Below are positions 1 through 5,520 of a DNA stretch of 5,520 bases, in pieces. The notes under the pieces were generated by a model. It saw only the letters and a program-made list of their open reading frames with translations. It searched no databases and was not told the DNA's origin. Source of the DNA: Syntrophomonadaceae bacterium (GTDB lineage Bacteria; Bacillota; Dethiobacteria; DTU022). The DNA is taken from NCBI GenBank assembly GCA_007136055.1, contig SLHT01000239.1, positions 1 to 5,520 on the forward strand. Reading direction: 5' to 3'. Positions within the stretch are counted from its first letter, which is position 1, and each line of letters starts with the position of its first letter. The translations under genes were made by a program, and so were the position numbers.

Positions 1-542
1 ATGCCGGCTGCGCCCAGATGGCGCAGCACTATAAAATACCGATGTACGGCACGGGCGGAATGTCCGATTCGAAAGTGCTCGATGCCCAGGCCGGTTACGA
101 AAGCGCCAACACAGCCATGGTCGTCGCCCTTTCAGGCTGTAACTACATCCACGATGCCTTTGGCCTGCTCGAGTTCTGTACCGTTCTCTCTTACGAAAAG
201 ATGGTAGTCGACAACGATTCGGTCGGCATGGCTTTAAGGGCAGTTCGCGGTGTAGAGGTGAATAAAGAATCAATTGCCGCAGATGTAGTTGCCGAAGTCG
301 GGCCTGGCGGTCACTTCCTCGATCATCCTCACACCTTTAAGAATGTACGCAGCGAATTTTATTTCCCCACCCATTCAGACCGCCAGCAGCGCAGTGTCTG
401 GGAAGAAGAAGGCTCCAAAGATTCTTTCACCAGGGCTCATGAAGAGGCAAAGAAAATTCTTGCCGAACACAAACCCCTTGGCTTCGAAGAAGATATGGAG
501 AAATTACTTATTGATAAATACAAGGGCATTAAAAAGCCATAA
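1..542 (+). CDS. Trimethylamine methyltransferase (MttB) family protein, C-terminal part
   Basis: The visible 179 codons (frame starting at base 3) end at TAA 540-542; the 5' part is outside the window. They match the C-terminal half of the MttB superfamily (known family lengths are about 480-500 residues). Recognisable pieces are the YGTGGMSDSK segment, DAQAGYES, the SGCNYIHD segment, then GGHFLDHPHT, EFYFPTHSDR and a C-terminal helix with RAHEEAKKIL. Members move a methyl group from methylated amines or betaines to a partner corrinoid protein in the cytoplasm. Some carry pyrrolysine read from an in-frame UAG, but many bacterial members lack it and act on substrates such as glycine betaine. 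There is no in-frame TAG in the visible part, which suggests, without proving, a non-pyrrolysine member. No corrinoid protein gene follows; a terminator comes directly after. The substrate cannot be told. An internal ATG at 18 is not the true start, because the frame and the homology continue to the window edge. Confidence 0.9.
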   Translation, partial: AGCAQMAQHYKIPMYGTGGMSDSKVLDAQAGYESANTAMVVALSGCNYIHDAFGLLEFCTVLSYEKMVVDNDSVGMALRAVRGVEVNKESIAADVVAEVGPGGHFLDHPHTFKNVRSEFYFPTHSDRQQRSVWEEEGSKDSFTRAHEEAKKILAEHKPLGFEEDMEKLLIDKYKGIKKP

Positions 543-564
543 ACTGATTTGCGGGCAATCTACT

Positions 565-597
565 GGCGCCGTGGGTTTTTATTACCACGGCGCTTTT
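565..597 (+). terminator. Intrinsic terminator after the MttB-family gene
   Basis: A perfect 9-base-pair inverted repeat, gcgccgtgg (566-574) and ccacggcgc (585-593), encloses a 10-base loop and is followed at once by TTTT (594-597). It begins 23 bases after the stop codon of the MttB-family gene. The stem is GC-rich with the T-run on its + strand 3' side, so it reads as a terminator for rightward transcription. On the - strand there is no T-run after the stem, so it should work poorly for the opposing operon. Confidence 0.88.
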
Positions 598-612
598 ATC
601 TGCTCAGAAGCG

Positions 613-634
613 GGCAATCATTGCCGGCACCGGC
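613..634. repeat. Small overlapping inverted repeats in the convergent gap
   Basis: GGCAAT-C-ATTGCC (613-625) overlaps GCCGG-CA-CCGGC (623-634). Both have very short loops, and no T-run follows on either strand, so neither is a convincing intrinsic terminator. They lie between the two convergent stop codons (542 and 690). A protein-binding site or part of a weak terminator for the leftward operon are both possible; chance is also possible. Confidence 0.3.
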
Positions 635-689
635 TGTTTCTCCGGGGTGGAATATGACGGGGAAAAGATGATTATTTTAGACTAGCGCA

Positions 690-2048
690 CTAATTTCGCA
701 AACTGTGAATAGGAGCGGGAATTCGCCCGCCGCGCCGGACAAACTTTTCCGCTGAAAATTTATTGACTGCCATAATCGGGGCCCTGCCAAGCAGGCCTCC
801 GAATTCAACCTGGTCGCCTACCTTCTTTCCCGTCGCGGGAATGATCCTGACCGCTGTAGTTTTATGGTTGAATACGCCGATGGCCATTTCATCGGCGATT
901 ATAGCAGCAATTGTCTCAACCGGTGTATCTCCTGGTATGGCGATCATGTCGAGGCCAACCGAACAGACCGCGGTCATCGCCTCTAATTTTTCAAAAGTTA
1001 ACGCTCCATCGTTAACGGCAGTAATCATGCCGGCATCTTCACTGACTGGAATAAATGCTCCCGAAAGCCCGCCAACGTACGATGAAGCCATAGCCCCGCC
1101 TTTTTTCACGGCATCGTTAAGAAGGGCCAGGGCGGCAGTTGAACCGGGTGCGCCGCAGCGCTCAAGGCCCATTTCTTCCAGGATCTCGGCAACACTGTCT
1201 CCGACGGCAGGAGTTGGGGCCAAGGAAACATCAACGATACCAAAAGGCACTCCCAGCCTCTCAGCCGCAGTCCTGCCGACCAGTTCACCCATACGGGTTA
1301 TTTTAAAAGCAGTTTTCTTAATCGTTTCTGAAAGAGCTCCCAGGTCCGCGCTTCCCGCCCTTTTTATGGCGCTTTTTACTACACCCGGACCGCTGACTCC
1401 CGTATTTATAACACAGTCGGGCTCGCCAATACCGTGGAAAGCTCCGGCCATAAAGGGATTGTCTTCGGGCACATTCGCAAAGACAACCAGTTTGGCGCAA
1501 CCAACACTATCCTGCCCTGCAGTCAAAGCGGCTGTTTCTTTTATAACCCTGCTGATCAGGTTGATGGCATCCATATTAATGCCGGCCCGTGAAGTAGCCA
1601 CGTTAACCGATGCGCAAACCCGCTCTGTCGAACTCAAAGCATGCGGTATTGATTCGATTAACCTGGAATCTCCGCCCGTAAAACCCTTGTGCACCAGGGC
1701 TGAAAATCCACCGATAAAGTTTACTCCTACCTCAGCGGCAGCCTTATCAAGAGCCTTCGCGTATTCGATATAATTATCAACGGCGCTTGCTTCAGCAACC
1801 AGGGCAATTGGAGTAACTGAGATCCGCTTGTTGACAATGGGCAAACCGTATTCGCGGGCGATACCATCACCCGTTTCGACCAGTGAACCGGCCAGGCGGG
1901 TTACCTTATCGTATATTTTACGGCAGGCTGACCTGTGATCGGAATCACTGCAGTCGCGCAAACTGATGCCCATGGTGATGGTCCGGATATCAAGGTTTTC
2001 CTCCTGAACCATCTTGATGGTTTCTAAAACTTCTTCGATCGTAAGCAC
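690..2048 (-). CDS. UPF0210 (DUF711, 'PFL family') protein
   Basis: A 452-residue protein, the usual length for this family. Motifs typical of UPF0210 run end to end: LDIRTITMGISL (19-30), NKRISVTPIA (73-82), FIGGFSALVHKG (111-122), NVPEDNPFMAGAFHG (192-206), SGPGVV (219-224), SLAPTPAVGDSVAEIL (275-290), SGAFIPVSEDAGM (329-341), GLDMIAIPGDT (365-375), NHKTTAVR (394-401) and the C-terminal RIPAPIHSLRN. The family is widespread in Firmicutes and archaea, cytoplasmic, and of unknown function; it is sometimes called PFL-like by fold, but I see no glycyl-radical signature. The gene starts at GTG 2046-2048, supported by AGGGGGG upstream and by the family's usual N-terminus. It follows the ACT-domain gene by 28 bases, a known conserved pairing, so the two probably act together. 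The stop is TAG. It is the last gene of the leftward operon, and no clear leftward intrinsic terminator follows. Confidence 0.95.
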   Translation of the reverse strand: MLTIEEVLETIKMVQEENLDIRTITMGISLRDCSDSDHRSACRKIYDKVTRLAGSLVETGDGIAREYGLPIVNKRISVTPIALVAEASAVDNYIEYAKALDKAAAEVGVNFIGGFSALVHKGFTGGDSRLIESIPHALSSTERVCASVNVATSRAGINMDAINLISRVIKETAALTAGQDSVGCAKLVVFANVPEDNPFMAGAFHGIGEPDCVINTGVSGPGVVKSAIKRAGSADLGALSETIKKTAFKITRMGELVGRTAAERLGVPFGIVDVSLAPTPAVGDSVAEILEEMGLERCGAPGSTAALALLNDAVKKGGAMASSYVGGLSGAFIPVSEDAGMITAVNDGALTFEKLEAMTAVCSVGLDMIAIPGDTPVETIAAIIADEMAIGVFNHKTTAVRIIPATGKKVGDQVEFGGLLGRAPIMAVNKFSAEKFVRRGGRIPAPIHSLRN

Positions 2049-2056
2049 TGTTTATT

Positions 2057-2064
2057 ACCCCCCT
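2057..2064 (-). promoter_or_regulatory. Ribosome binding site for the UPF0210 gene (GTG start)
   Basis: On the - strand the sequence reads AGGGGGGT, 8 bases before GTG 2046-2048. This supports the GTG as the true start; no ATG nearby fits the family's N-terminus better. Confidence 0.7.
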
Positions 2065-2076
2065 GGCTAATTGACC

Positions 2077-2376
2077 TTAAATGCGGTGCATATACTTAAA
2101 AACATCTTCATGCTGGACATCTATGCGTACCTGCAGGTCTTCTCCTTTTTTGACCAGCAGGTCTTTTAGGGCGACCAGGTCAACGGCTGATTTATTCATG
2201 TCAGCCATCAAGACCATAACAAAATAACCCTGCATAACAGTCTGGTTAATATCAAGGATATTAACCCCTTTATCGGCCAGTACAGAGGTGACCCCGGCGA
2301 TAATGCCGACCCGGTCAGGACCAATAACGGTTATGACTACAAGGTTGCTTCCGGATGAATCTTTTAGTTTATTCAC
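2077..2376 (-). CDS. ACT domain-containing protein (UPF0237 family)
   Basis: A 99-residue, single ACT-domain protein of the UPF0237 type (GcvR-like ACT). The first strand and ligand loop are seen at 13-28 (VVITVIGPDRVGIIAG), followed by helix TSVLADKGVNI and DINQTVMQGYF (42-52). The second helix is at about 64-76, and the C-terminal HEDVFKYMHRI is a family hallmark. ACT domains usually bind amino acids or similar small ligands and pair up; here the ligand is unknown. The start is GTG 2374-2376, with AGGGAG placed 8 bases before it; it adds about ten polar residues (MNKLKDSSGS) before the first strand, more than most members, and no later start codon with a good ribosome site is present. It lies 48 bases after the symporter gene and 28 bases before the UPF0210 gene. 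The likely role is a regulatory or sensing partner of UPF0210 (inference from conserved pairing). Confidence 0.93.
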   Translation of the reverse strand: MNKLKDSSGSNLVVITVIGPDRVGIIAGVTSVLADKGVNILDINQTVMQGYFVMVLMADMNKSAVDLVALKDLLVKKGEDLQVRIDVQHEDVFKYMHRI

Positions 2377-2384
2377 TCCCAGCT

Positions 2385-2390
2385 CTCCCT
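2385..2390 (-). promoter_or_regulatory. Ribosome binding site for the ACT-domain gene (GTG start)
   Basis: AGGGAG on the - strand, 8 bases before GTG 2374-2376. It decides the start, since the frame offers no ATG before the conserved ACT strand. Confidence 0.65.
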
Positions 2391-2424
2391 TCTGATTTCT
2401 GACTCCAGAATTCCGGCATTTATA

Positions 2425-3831
2425 TCATTCCTGCTGCTCAAAATGCTTACCCCCGTTTCTATAGTAACCAAAGAACAGAATTAAAAAGCTTATAACCAGT
2501 CCCGGATAGAGCGGATTAAGGCTGAACTGCAATAACGTCCCAGCAATGACTACCGATGGCGCTATTATAACAGCCAGGGTTCCGGCGCGGGGTGAAATTT
2601 TGCCTTTCAGAAATATAGCGGAAAACAGGGGGAAACAGATTGTTGCCCCGCGAAGCCCGAGCGAAAGGTAACTCCAATTTAAGATAAGAACTTCGCCCCT
2701 TGAAACCAGGACAACGGCCAGGGCAAGAATCATAATTAAGACAATAAAGAGGCGGTAAACGAGCAGCACACGGCGATCATCAGCATGAGGACGCAGCCTC
2801 AGGTAAATGTCACGGTTGAGCATCGTGCTGACTCCCAGGGTCAGGCCTGCTGCGGTCCCGATTGAAGCGAGCAGAAGGGTGACAAGGACAATCCCGGCAA
2901 ACCAGGGGGTAAGATGATTGATTACAAAGAGGGGCAGGGCCTGGGCCGGGTCGATAGCAGGGTAATGCATTCGCATGTAAAGCCCAATCAGAATACCTCC
3001 CAGGCCGATAGCGGGAGCCAGAACAGCGCTGAGCAATGCCCCGCCCCGCGCCGCAGACAGATCGCGGCTGGAAAATACACCCTGGAAGTAGATCTGGCTT
3101 GAAAGGACCCCGACCATCAGGGCAAAAGCTGCTGCCAGGTCGGTGTTTACCCCCCGTCCGAAAAGGCTGAACCAGGGATAAGCGGGGAAATGCCCGCTGA
3201 GGCCAACCGGACCACCAGAGAGCAACAGGGCCACGAACCCTCCCGTAATCATTACTGCACAGGTCAACATGATTTTTGTCAAACCCATCAGGCCAGTTCC
3301 CCATGCCCCGCCAAAAACAACGTAAAGCACAGCTAAGGCCACTGCAATCAGGGCTGCCAGGCGGAGATCGAGAGGAAACATGGAAGATAGCAGGGCCATG
3401 GAAGAAAACACCTGAGGCATAATGTTAATAAACATTCCCAGGGAGACAAAGAGAGCAGCCATAACCCCGGCAGTTATACCATAACTTGAGGATATAAAGC
3501 GGGGAATAGTTTCAAATTTGGTTTCCCGCATCGGTTTAACCAGGAATACAGCAATAATCAGGCAACCGATACCACCGCCTAATGTAAACCACCAGGCCGA
3601 GAACCCGTAGAGATAAGCAAGCTGGGCAGTGCCGATTGTTGAAGCCCCGCCGACCAGGGTGCCGAGAATGGTACCCATAACCAAAAAGGAGCCGGCCTTA
3701 CGCCCGCTGACCGAAAAATCAACAGAGTTTTTTACCTTGCTGCCCGAATATATGCCAATCCCAAAGATGACGAGCAGGGCCAGGACCATGCCTGCCAGGT
3801 GAAGTGCTGTCAGTTCCATATCATGGGGCAT
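2425..3831 (-). CDS. Sodium:solute symporter (SSS) family protein
   Basis: A 468-residue membrane protein with about 13 hydrophobic segments (roughly 11-29, 47-67, 78-98, 117-140, 155-175, 185-205, 232-250, 265-287, 311-333, 357-377, 383-400, 415-436, 441-457), as known for SSS transporters with the LeuT fold. Family marks are SVSGRKAGSF (40-49), the GGASTIGTAQ stretch in the second segment (61-70), and the eighth core segment ending STMLNRDIY (335-343). It should use a sodium gradient to import a small solute through the inner membrane; the substrate cannot be read from the sequence. Compared by eye with PutP, the Na2-site Ser-Thr pair appears as Gly325-Thr326. Coordinates give the longest form: an in-frame stop lies two codons before ATG 3829-3831. 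The second ATG (3817-3819, giving 464 residues) has better spacing to AAAGGA and may be the true start. It lies 66 bases after the aldo/keto reductase gene, in the same operon. Stop TGA. Confidence 0.92.
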   Translation of the reverse strand: MPHDMELTALHLAGMVLALLVIFGIGIYSGSKVKNSVDFSVSGRKAGSFLVMGTILGTLVGGASTIGTAQLAYLYGFSAWWFTLGGGIGCLIIAVFLVKPMRETKFETIPRFISSSYGITAGVMAALFVSLGMFINIMPQVFSSMALLSSMFPLDLRLAALIAVALAVLYVVFGGAWGTGLMGLTKIMLTCAVMITGGFVALLLSGGPVGLSGHFPAYPWFSLFGRGVNTDLAAAFALMVGVLSSQIYFQGVFSSRDLSAARGGALLSAVLAPAIGLGGILIGLYMRMHYPAIDPAQALPLFVINHLTPWFAGIVLVTLLLASIGTAAGLTLGVSTMLNRDIYLRLRPHADDRRVLLVYRLFIVLIMILALAVVLVSRGEVLILNWSYLSLGLRGATICFPLFSAIFLKGKISPRAGTLAVIIAPSVVIAGTLLQFSLNPLYPGLVISFLILFFGYYRNGGKHFEQQE

Positions 3832-3836
3832 CCTTT
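3831..3836 (-). promoter_or_regulatory. Ribosome binding site deciding the symporter start
   Basis: AAAGGA on the - strand overlaps the first ATG (3829-3831), leaving it no spacer, but sits 11 bases before the second ATG (3817-3819). This favours the second ATG as the initiator of the symporter. Confidence 0.5.
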
Positions 3837-3859
3837 ACTGTTTGATTGGTGAATCTTCA

Positions 3860-3879
3860 GTGCTCTCTCTTTGTGCTCT
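3860..3879 (-). repeat. Two 7-base direct repeats in the 66-base gap
   Basis: AGAGCAC (read on the - strand) occurs at 3873-3879 and again at 3860-3866, with a 13-base period. The copies straddle and follow the start point that the candidate extended -10 element would give. They could be an operator, but the repeats are short and lie in purine-rich sequence, so chance is likely. Confidence 0.2.
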
Positions 3880-3882
3880 TAT

Positions 3883-3891
3883 ATTTTACCA
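3883..3891 (-). promoter_or_regulatory. Possible extended -10 promoter before the symporter gene
   Basis: The - strand reads TGGTAAAAT, an extended -10 shape (TGn followed by a 5-of-6 match to TATAAT), just after the aldo/keto reductase stop codon. No good -35 box is seen at 17-18 bases upstream. Transcription would start near 3876, about 57 bases before the second symporter ATG. A weak candidate only; the gap could equally be just a spacer within the operon. Confidence 0.22.
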
Positions 3892-3897
3892 GCTTTC

Positions 3898-4980
3898 TCA
3901 GCCTTCGCCTTCGTTCAACCCGGCTGCGTTCAGTTTCTCCCGGAACTCGTCTTCGGTAATCAAGCCCTGTTCGACACCTTTGCGCAGCATAGCCCTGCTT
4001 TCATCAATAACCATGTCGGTCAGGGGCAGTTCGTAGGGGCATCTCGAGGCACAGTCACCGCACTGAGTGCAGGCAAGCCCCTTAGTAAAGGAATCTATGT
4101 GGCTCTGTTCCATCTTATCCCAACCCGCACGCTTGAAAATCATGCCCGAACGGACGATAAATGAAGCCTCGATTTCGTTGGGGCAGGGCATGCAGTAGTC
4201 GCAGCGGCGGCAGAACACCGTGCCGAGTTCCTTTTTATCTGCTTCAAGCCGGTTAATCTCGGCCTCGGTTATCGGGGCATCGAGAGCCTGCAGGTTGTCA
4301 TCTATTTCCCCGATCCGGCACATGCCGGGGATGGGAACAACACCGGGGTGCTGCAGGATCCACCTGATTGCCGCCCGGTTGCTGGTGTAAACCCCGCCGG
4401 CAATCGGTTTCATGGCAATAATACCGATATCCAGGGACCGGGCCAGGGGAATCAGTTCATCAAGCGGTTCATCTTCAATATAGTTCAGGGGTATCTGCAC
4501 CGTCTCGAATTTACCTGTGGGCAGGGCTTTTAACATCATTTTTGGCCGGTGGGAAGTAATGCCGACGTGGCGCAGCCTGCCTTTTTTCTTCTGTTCCTCA
4601 AGGTATTCCAGGGGGCCGCCTTTTTTCAGGATTTCTTCGAGCTCATGATCATAGTTGACAATGTGAAATTGAAACAGGTCGATATAATCCCGCTGCAGGT
4701 TATCGAAACTGGTATTGAAGCTTTTATCGAGCTGTTCCATATCCTTATATTTAGCCTTGGTGGCTACGATAACTTCGCTGCCAAAGCCTTTAAGGGCCCG
4801 GCCCAGATCGCCCTCGCTGGTCGTGTAGCCCCTGGCCGTATCATAGAAATTGAACCCTTTTTGATAAGCATAACGAACTACTTCCACGGCGCTGTCACGG
4901 TCAACCGCCTGGATCGGCAGGGCGCCGAACCCCATGCGGGTGACCCTTAAATCAGTTTTGCCCAGTCGGACCAGTTCCAT
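3898..4980 (-). CDS. Aldo/keto reductase with C-terminal 4Fe-4S ferredoxin-type domain
   Basis: A 360-residue cytoplasmic oxidoreductase. Residues 1 to about 250 form the aldo/keto reductase barrel: RLGKTDLRVTRMGFGALPIQ at the start, and a candidate catalytic tetrad Asp47, Tyr52, Lys75 and His106 (in FYDTARGY, VATKAKY and FQFHIVN). A C-terminal region then carries C257-x2-C260-x2-C263-x2-C266-P and C304-x2-C307-x2-C310-x3-C314-P, eight cysteines that could hold two 4Fe-4S clusters. Such fusions are a known, common subgroup in anaerobes, with mostly unknown substrates and probable electron exchange between NAD(P)H and Fe-S centres. The last 30 or so residues (LRKGVEQGLITEDEFREKL) resemble a SHOCT-type helical tail. 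The start is ATG 4978-4980, with AGGAGG at 4992-4997 (11-base spacer). It follows the cyclase gene by 29 bases and precedes the symporter by 66, in one likely operon. Stop TGA. Confidence 0.94.
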   Translation of the reverse strand: MELVRLGKTDLRVTRMGFGALPIQAVDRDSAVEVVRYAYQKGFNFYDTARGYTTSEGDLGRALKGFGSEVIVATKAKYKDMEQLDKSFNTSFDNLQRDYIDLFQFHIVNYDHELEEILKKGGPLEYLEEQKKKGRLRHVGITSHRPKMMLKALPTGKFETVQIPLNYIEDEPLDELIPLARSLDIGIIAMKPIAGGVYTSNRAAIRWILQHPGVVPIPGMCRIGEIDDNLQALDAPITEAEINRLEADKKELGTVFCRRCDYCMPCPNEIEASFIVRSGMIFKRAGWDKMEQSHIDSFTKGLACTQCGDCASRCPYELPLTDMVIDESRAMLRKGVEQGLITEDEFREKLNAAGLNEGEG

Positions 4981-5009
4981 AGATTATAAGCCCTCCTGCC
5001 CAACTATAA

Positions 5010-5520
5010 TTATTTATTTGCTAAAAAAATGTCTGCGTTCAGAAGTGCCGCCCGGGCCGGAAGCGCTTCAACTCCCTTTATCTTCAAAGGCATGACCGCA
5101 AGCATATATTTACCTTCCGGCACTTCAGCCAGGCGGAGTCCTTCCAGGATCCATAGGCCCGCTCCCAGCAGGGTTTTGTGGGTTTCATGGTTGGGCTGGT
5201 TGCGCTCTATGCCGAGCGCATCAATGCCGATACCGGCCAGTTCTTTTTCAGCCAGGTAGGATGCCCCTGTCCGGTCGAGATAGGTAAAAGAAAAATCGAA
5301 CTCTTCCTGCAGGGAATTTTTAGTTTTGAGCAGAACAGTCCAAGCAAGCCCGGAAGCAGGTTTTCTGTAACCCCATATTATTTCCTCTTTTTGTTCAAGG
5401 TCGCCAGCGGAAACAGATTCAGAAGCCAGATCAGTATAGTCGAGCACTATGCAGGCGGTAAACATGTTATCCGGGGTCCACAGGCCGGAGTCGCCGCCGG
5501 CTGGAATCATGTGCAGGGGC
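5010..5520 (-). CDS. Cyclase family (kynurenine formamidase-like) metal hydrolase, partial
   Basis: The frame is open to the right window edge, so the 5' end is missing; about 169 codons are visible and the family is known to be near 210 residues or more. At the edge, Pro-Leu-His (His codon 5511-5513) followed by MIPAGGDSGLW matches the end of the family's HxGTHxDxPxH metal-binding motif, so the ATG at 5508-5510 is internal and not the start. Downstream are the typical TGASYLAEKELAGIGIDALG segment, HETHKTLLGAGLWILEGL with probable metal ligands His (codon 5178-5180) and Glu (codon 5142-5144) twelve residues apart as in KynB, and MPLKIKGVEALPARAALL near the C-terminus. The family includes arylformamidases, isatin hydrolases and related metal-dependent amide or ring-opening hydrolases; the exact substrate is unknown. 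No tryptophan-breakdown partner is visible, so a kynB name would be unsafe. It lies 29 bases before the aldo/keto reductase, as the first visible gene of the leftward operon. Stop TAA. Confidence 0.88.
   Translation of the reverse strand, partial: PLHMIPAGGDSGLWTPDNMFTACIVLDYTDLASESVSAGDLEQKEEIIWGYRKPASGLAWTVLLKTKNSLQEEFDFSFTYLDRTGASYLAEKELAGIGIDALGIERNQPNHETHKTLLGAGLWILEGLRLAEVPEGKYMLAVMPLKIKGVEALPARAALLNADIFLANK

Noticed and set aside
551..619. Ten-base direct repeat gcgggcaatc at 551-560 and 610-619 on either side of the terminator
   Set aside because: Only ten bases long, with no transposase or other mobile-element feature between the copies; likely chance or a remnant too small to interpret.
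289..657. + strand open frame overlapping the end of the MttB-family gene and running through the terminator
   Set aside because: It is out of frame with the conserved methyltransferase and would be translated through the intrinsic terminator hairpin.
763..1773. Long open frame (336 codons) on the + strand, antisense to the UPF0210 gene
   Set aside because: It lies fully inside a well-conserved family gene on the other strand and its translation is low-complexity Ala/Pro/Ser/Thr-rich with no recognisable domain; it is a mirror of the codon bias of the real gene.
2405..2416. Near-palindrome ccagaattccgg between the symporter and ACT genes
   Set aside because: One mismatch in twelve bases around an EcoRI-type core, with no promoter elements nearby; not enough to call an operator.
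2810..3304. 164-codon alternative-frame open frame on the - strand within the symporter gene
   Set aside because: It overlaps the membrane segments of a clear SSS transporter in another frame, and its product is rich in Arg, Gly and Pro with no family resemblance.
4549..4950. 133-codon + strand open frame opposite the aldo/keto reductase
   Set aside because: Antisense shadow of a gene with an intact catalytic tetrad; no plausible ribosome site or domain was recognised.
4983..4988. TATAAT on the - strand just before the aldo/keto reductase start
   Set aside because: It sits between the AGGAGG site and the ATG, three bases from the start codon, so it would put the transcript start inside the gene; it is AT-rich spacer.

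Overview
The window looks like ordinary chromosome from an anaerobic bacterium, most likely a member of the Bacillota (Clostridia or Peptococcaceae type). This rests on four things seen here: a trimethylamine-methyltransferase (MttB) family protein, the UPF0210/UPF0237 gene pair, an aldo/keto reductase with a ferredoxin-like tail, and purine-rich Shine-Dalgarno sites (AGGAGG, AGGGGGG). Base composition is about half GC by eye. The lineage call is an inference with moderate to low confidence. No RNA gene, CRISPR array, insertion sequence or phage gene was seen.

Layout. Positions 1-542 (+ strand) hold the C-terminal part of an MttB-family methyltransferase whose start lies outside the window. 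A strong intrinsic terminator follows at 565-597, so it is the last gene of its transcript. Positions 690-5520 hold five genes on the - strand, converging on it. In transcription order they are: a cyclase/kynurenine-formamidase-like metal hydrolase (cut by the right window edge), an aldo/keto reductase with two 4Fe-4S-type cysteine motifs, a sodium:solute symporter, a small ACT-domain protein (UPF0237) and a UPF0210 (DUF711, 'PFL family') protein. The gaps between them are 29, 66, 48 and 28 bases, with no obvious terminator in any gap, so they probably form one operon. A weak extended -10 promoter candidate sits in the 66-base gap before the symporter.

How the genes may work together (inference): the symporter would import a small solute, and the cyclase-family hydrolase and Fe-S aldo/keto reductase would process it or a related compound. 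The ACT protein could sense an amino acid or similar ligand for the UPF0210 protein, whose function is unknown. The most interesting point is the link between this conserved unknown pair and a small catabolic-looking cassette. Nothing in the window is clearly a new defence system or mobile system.
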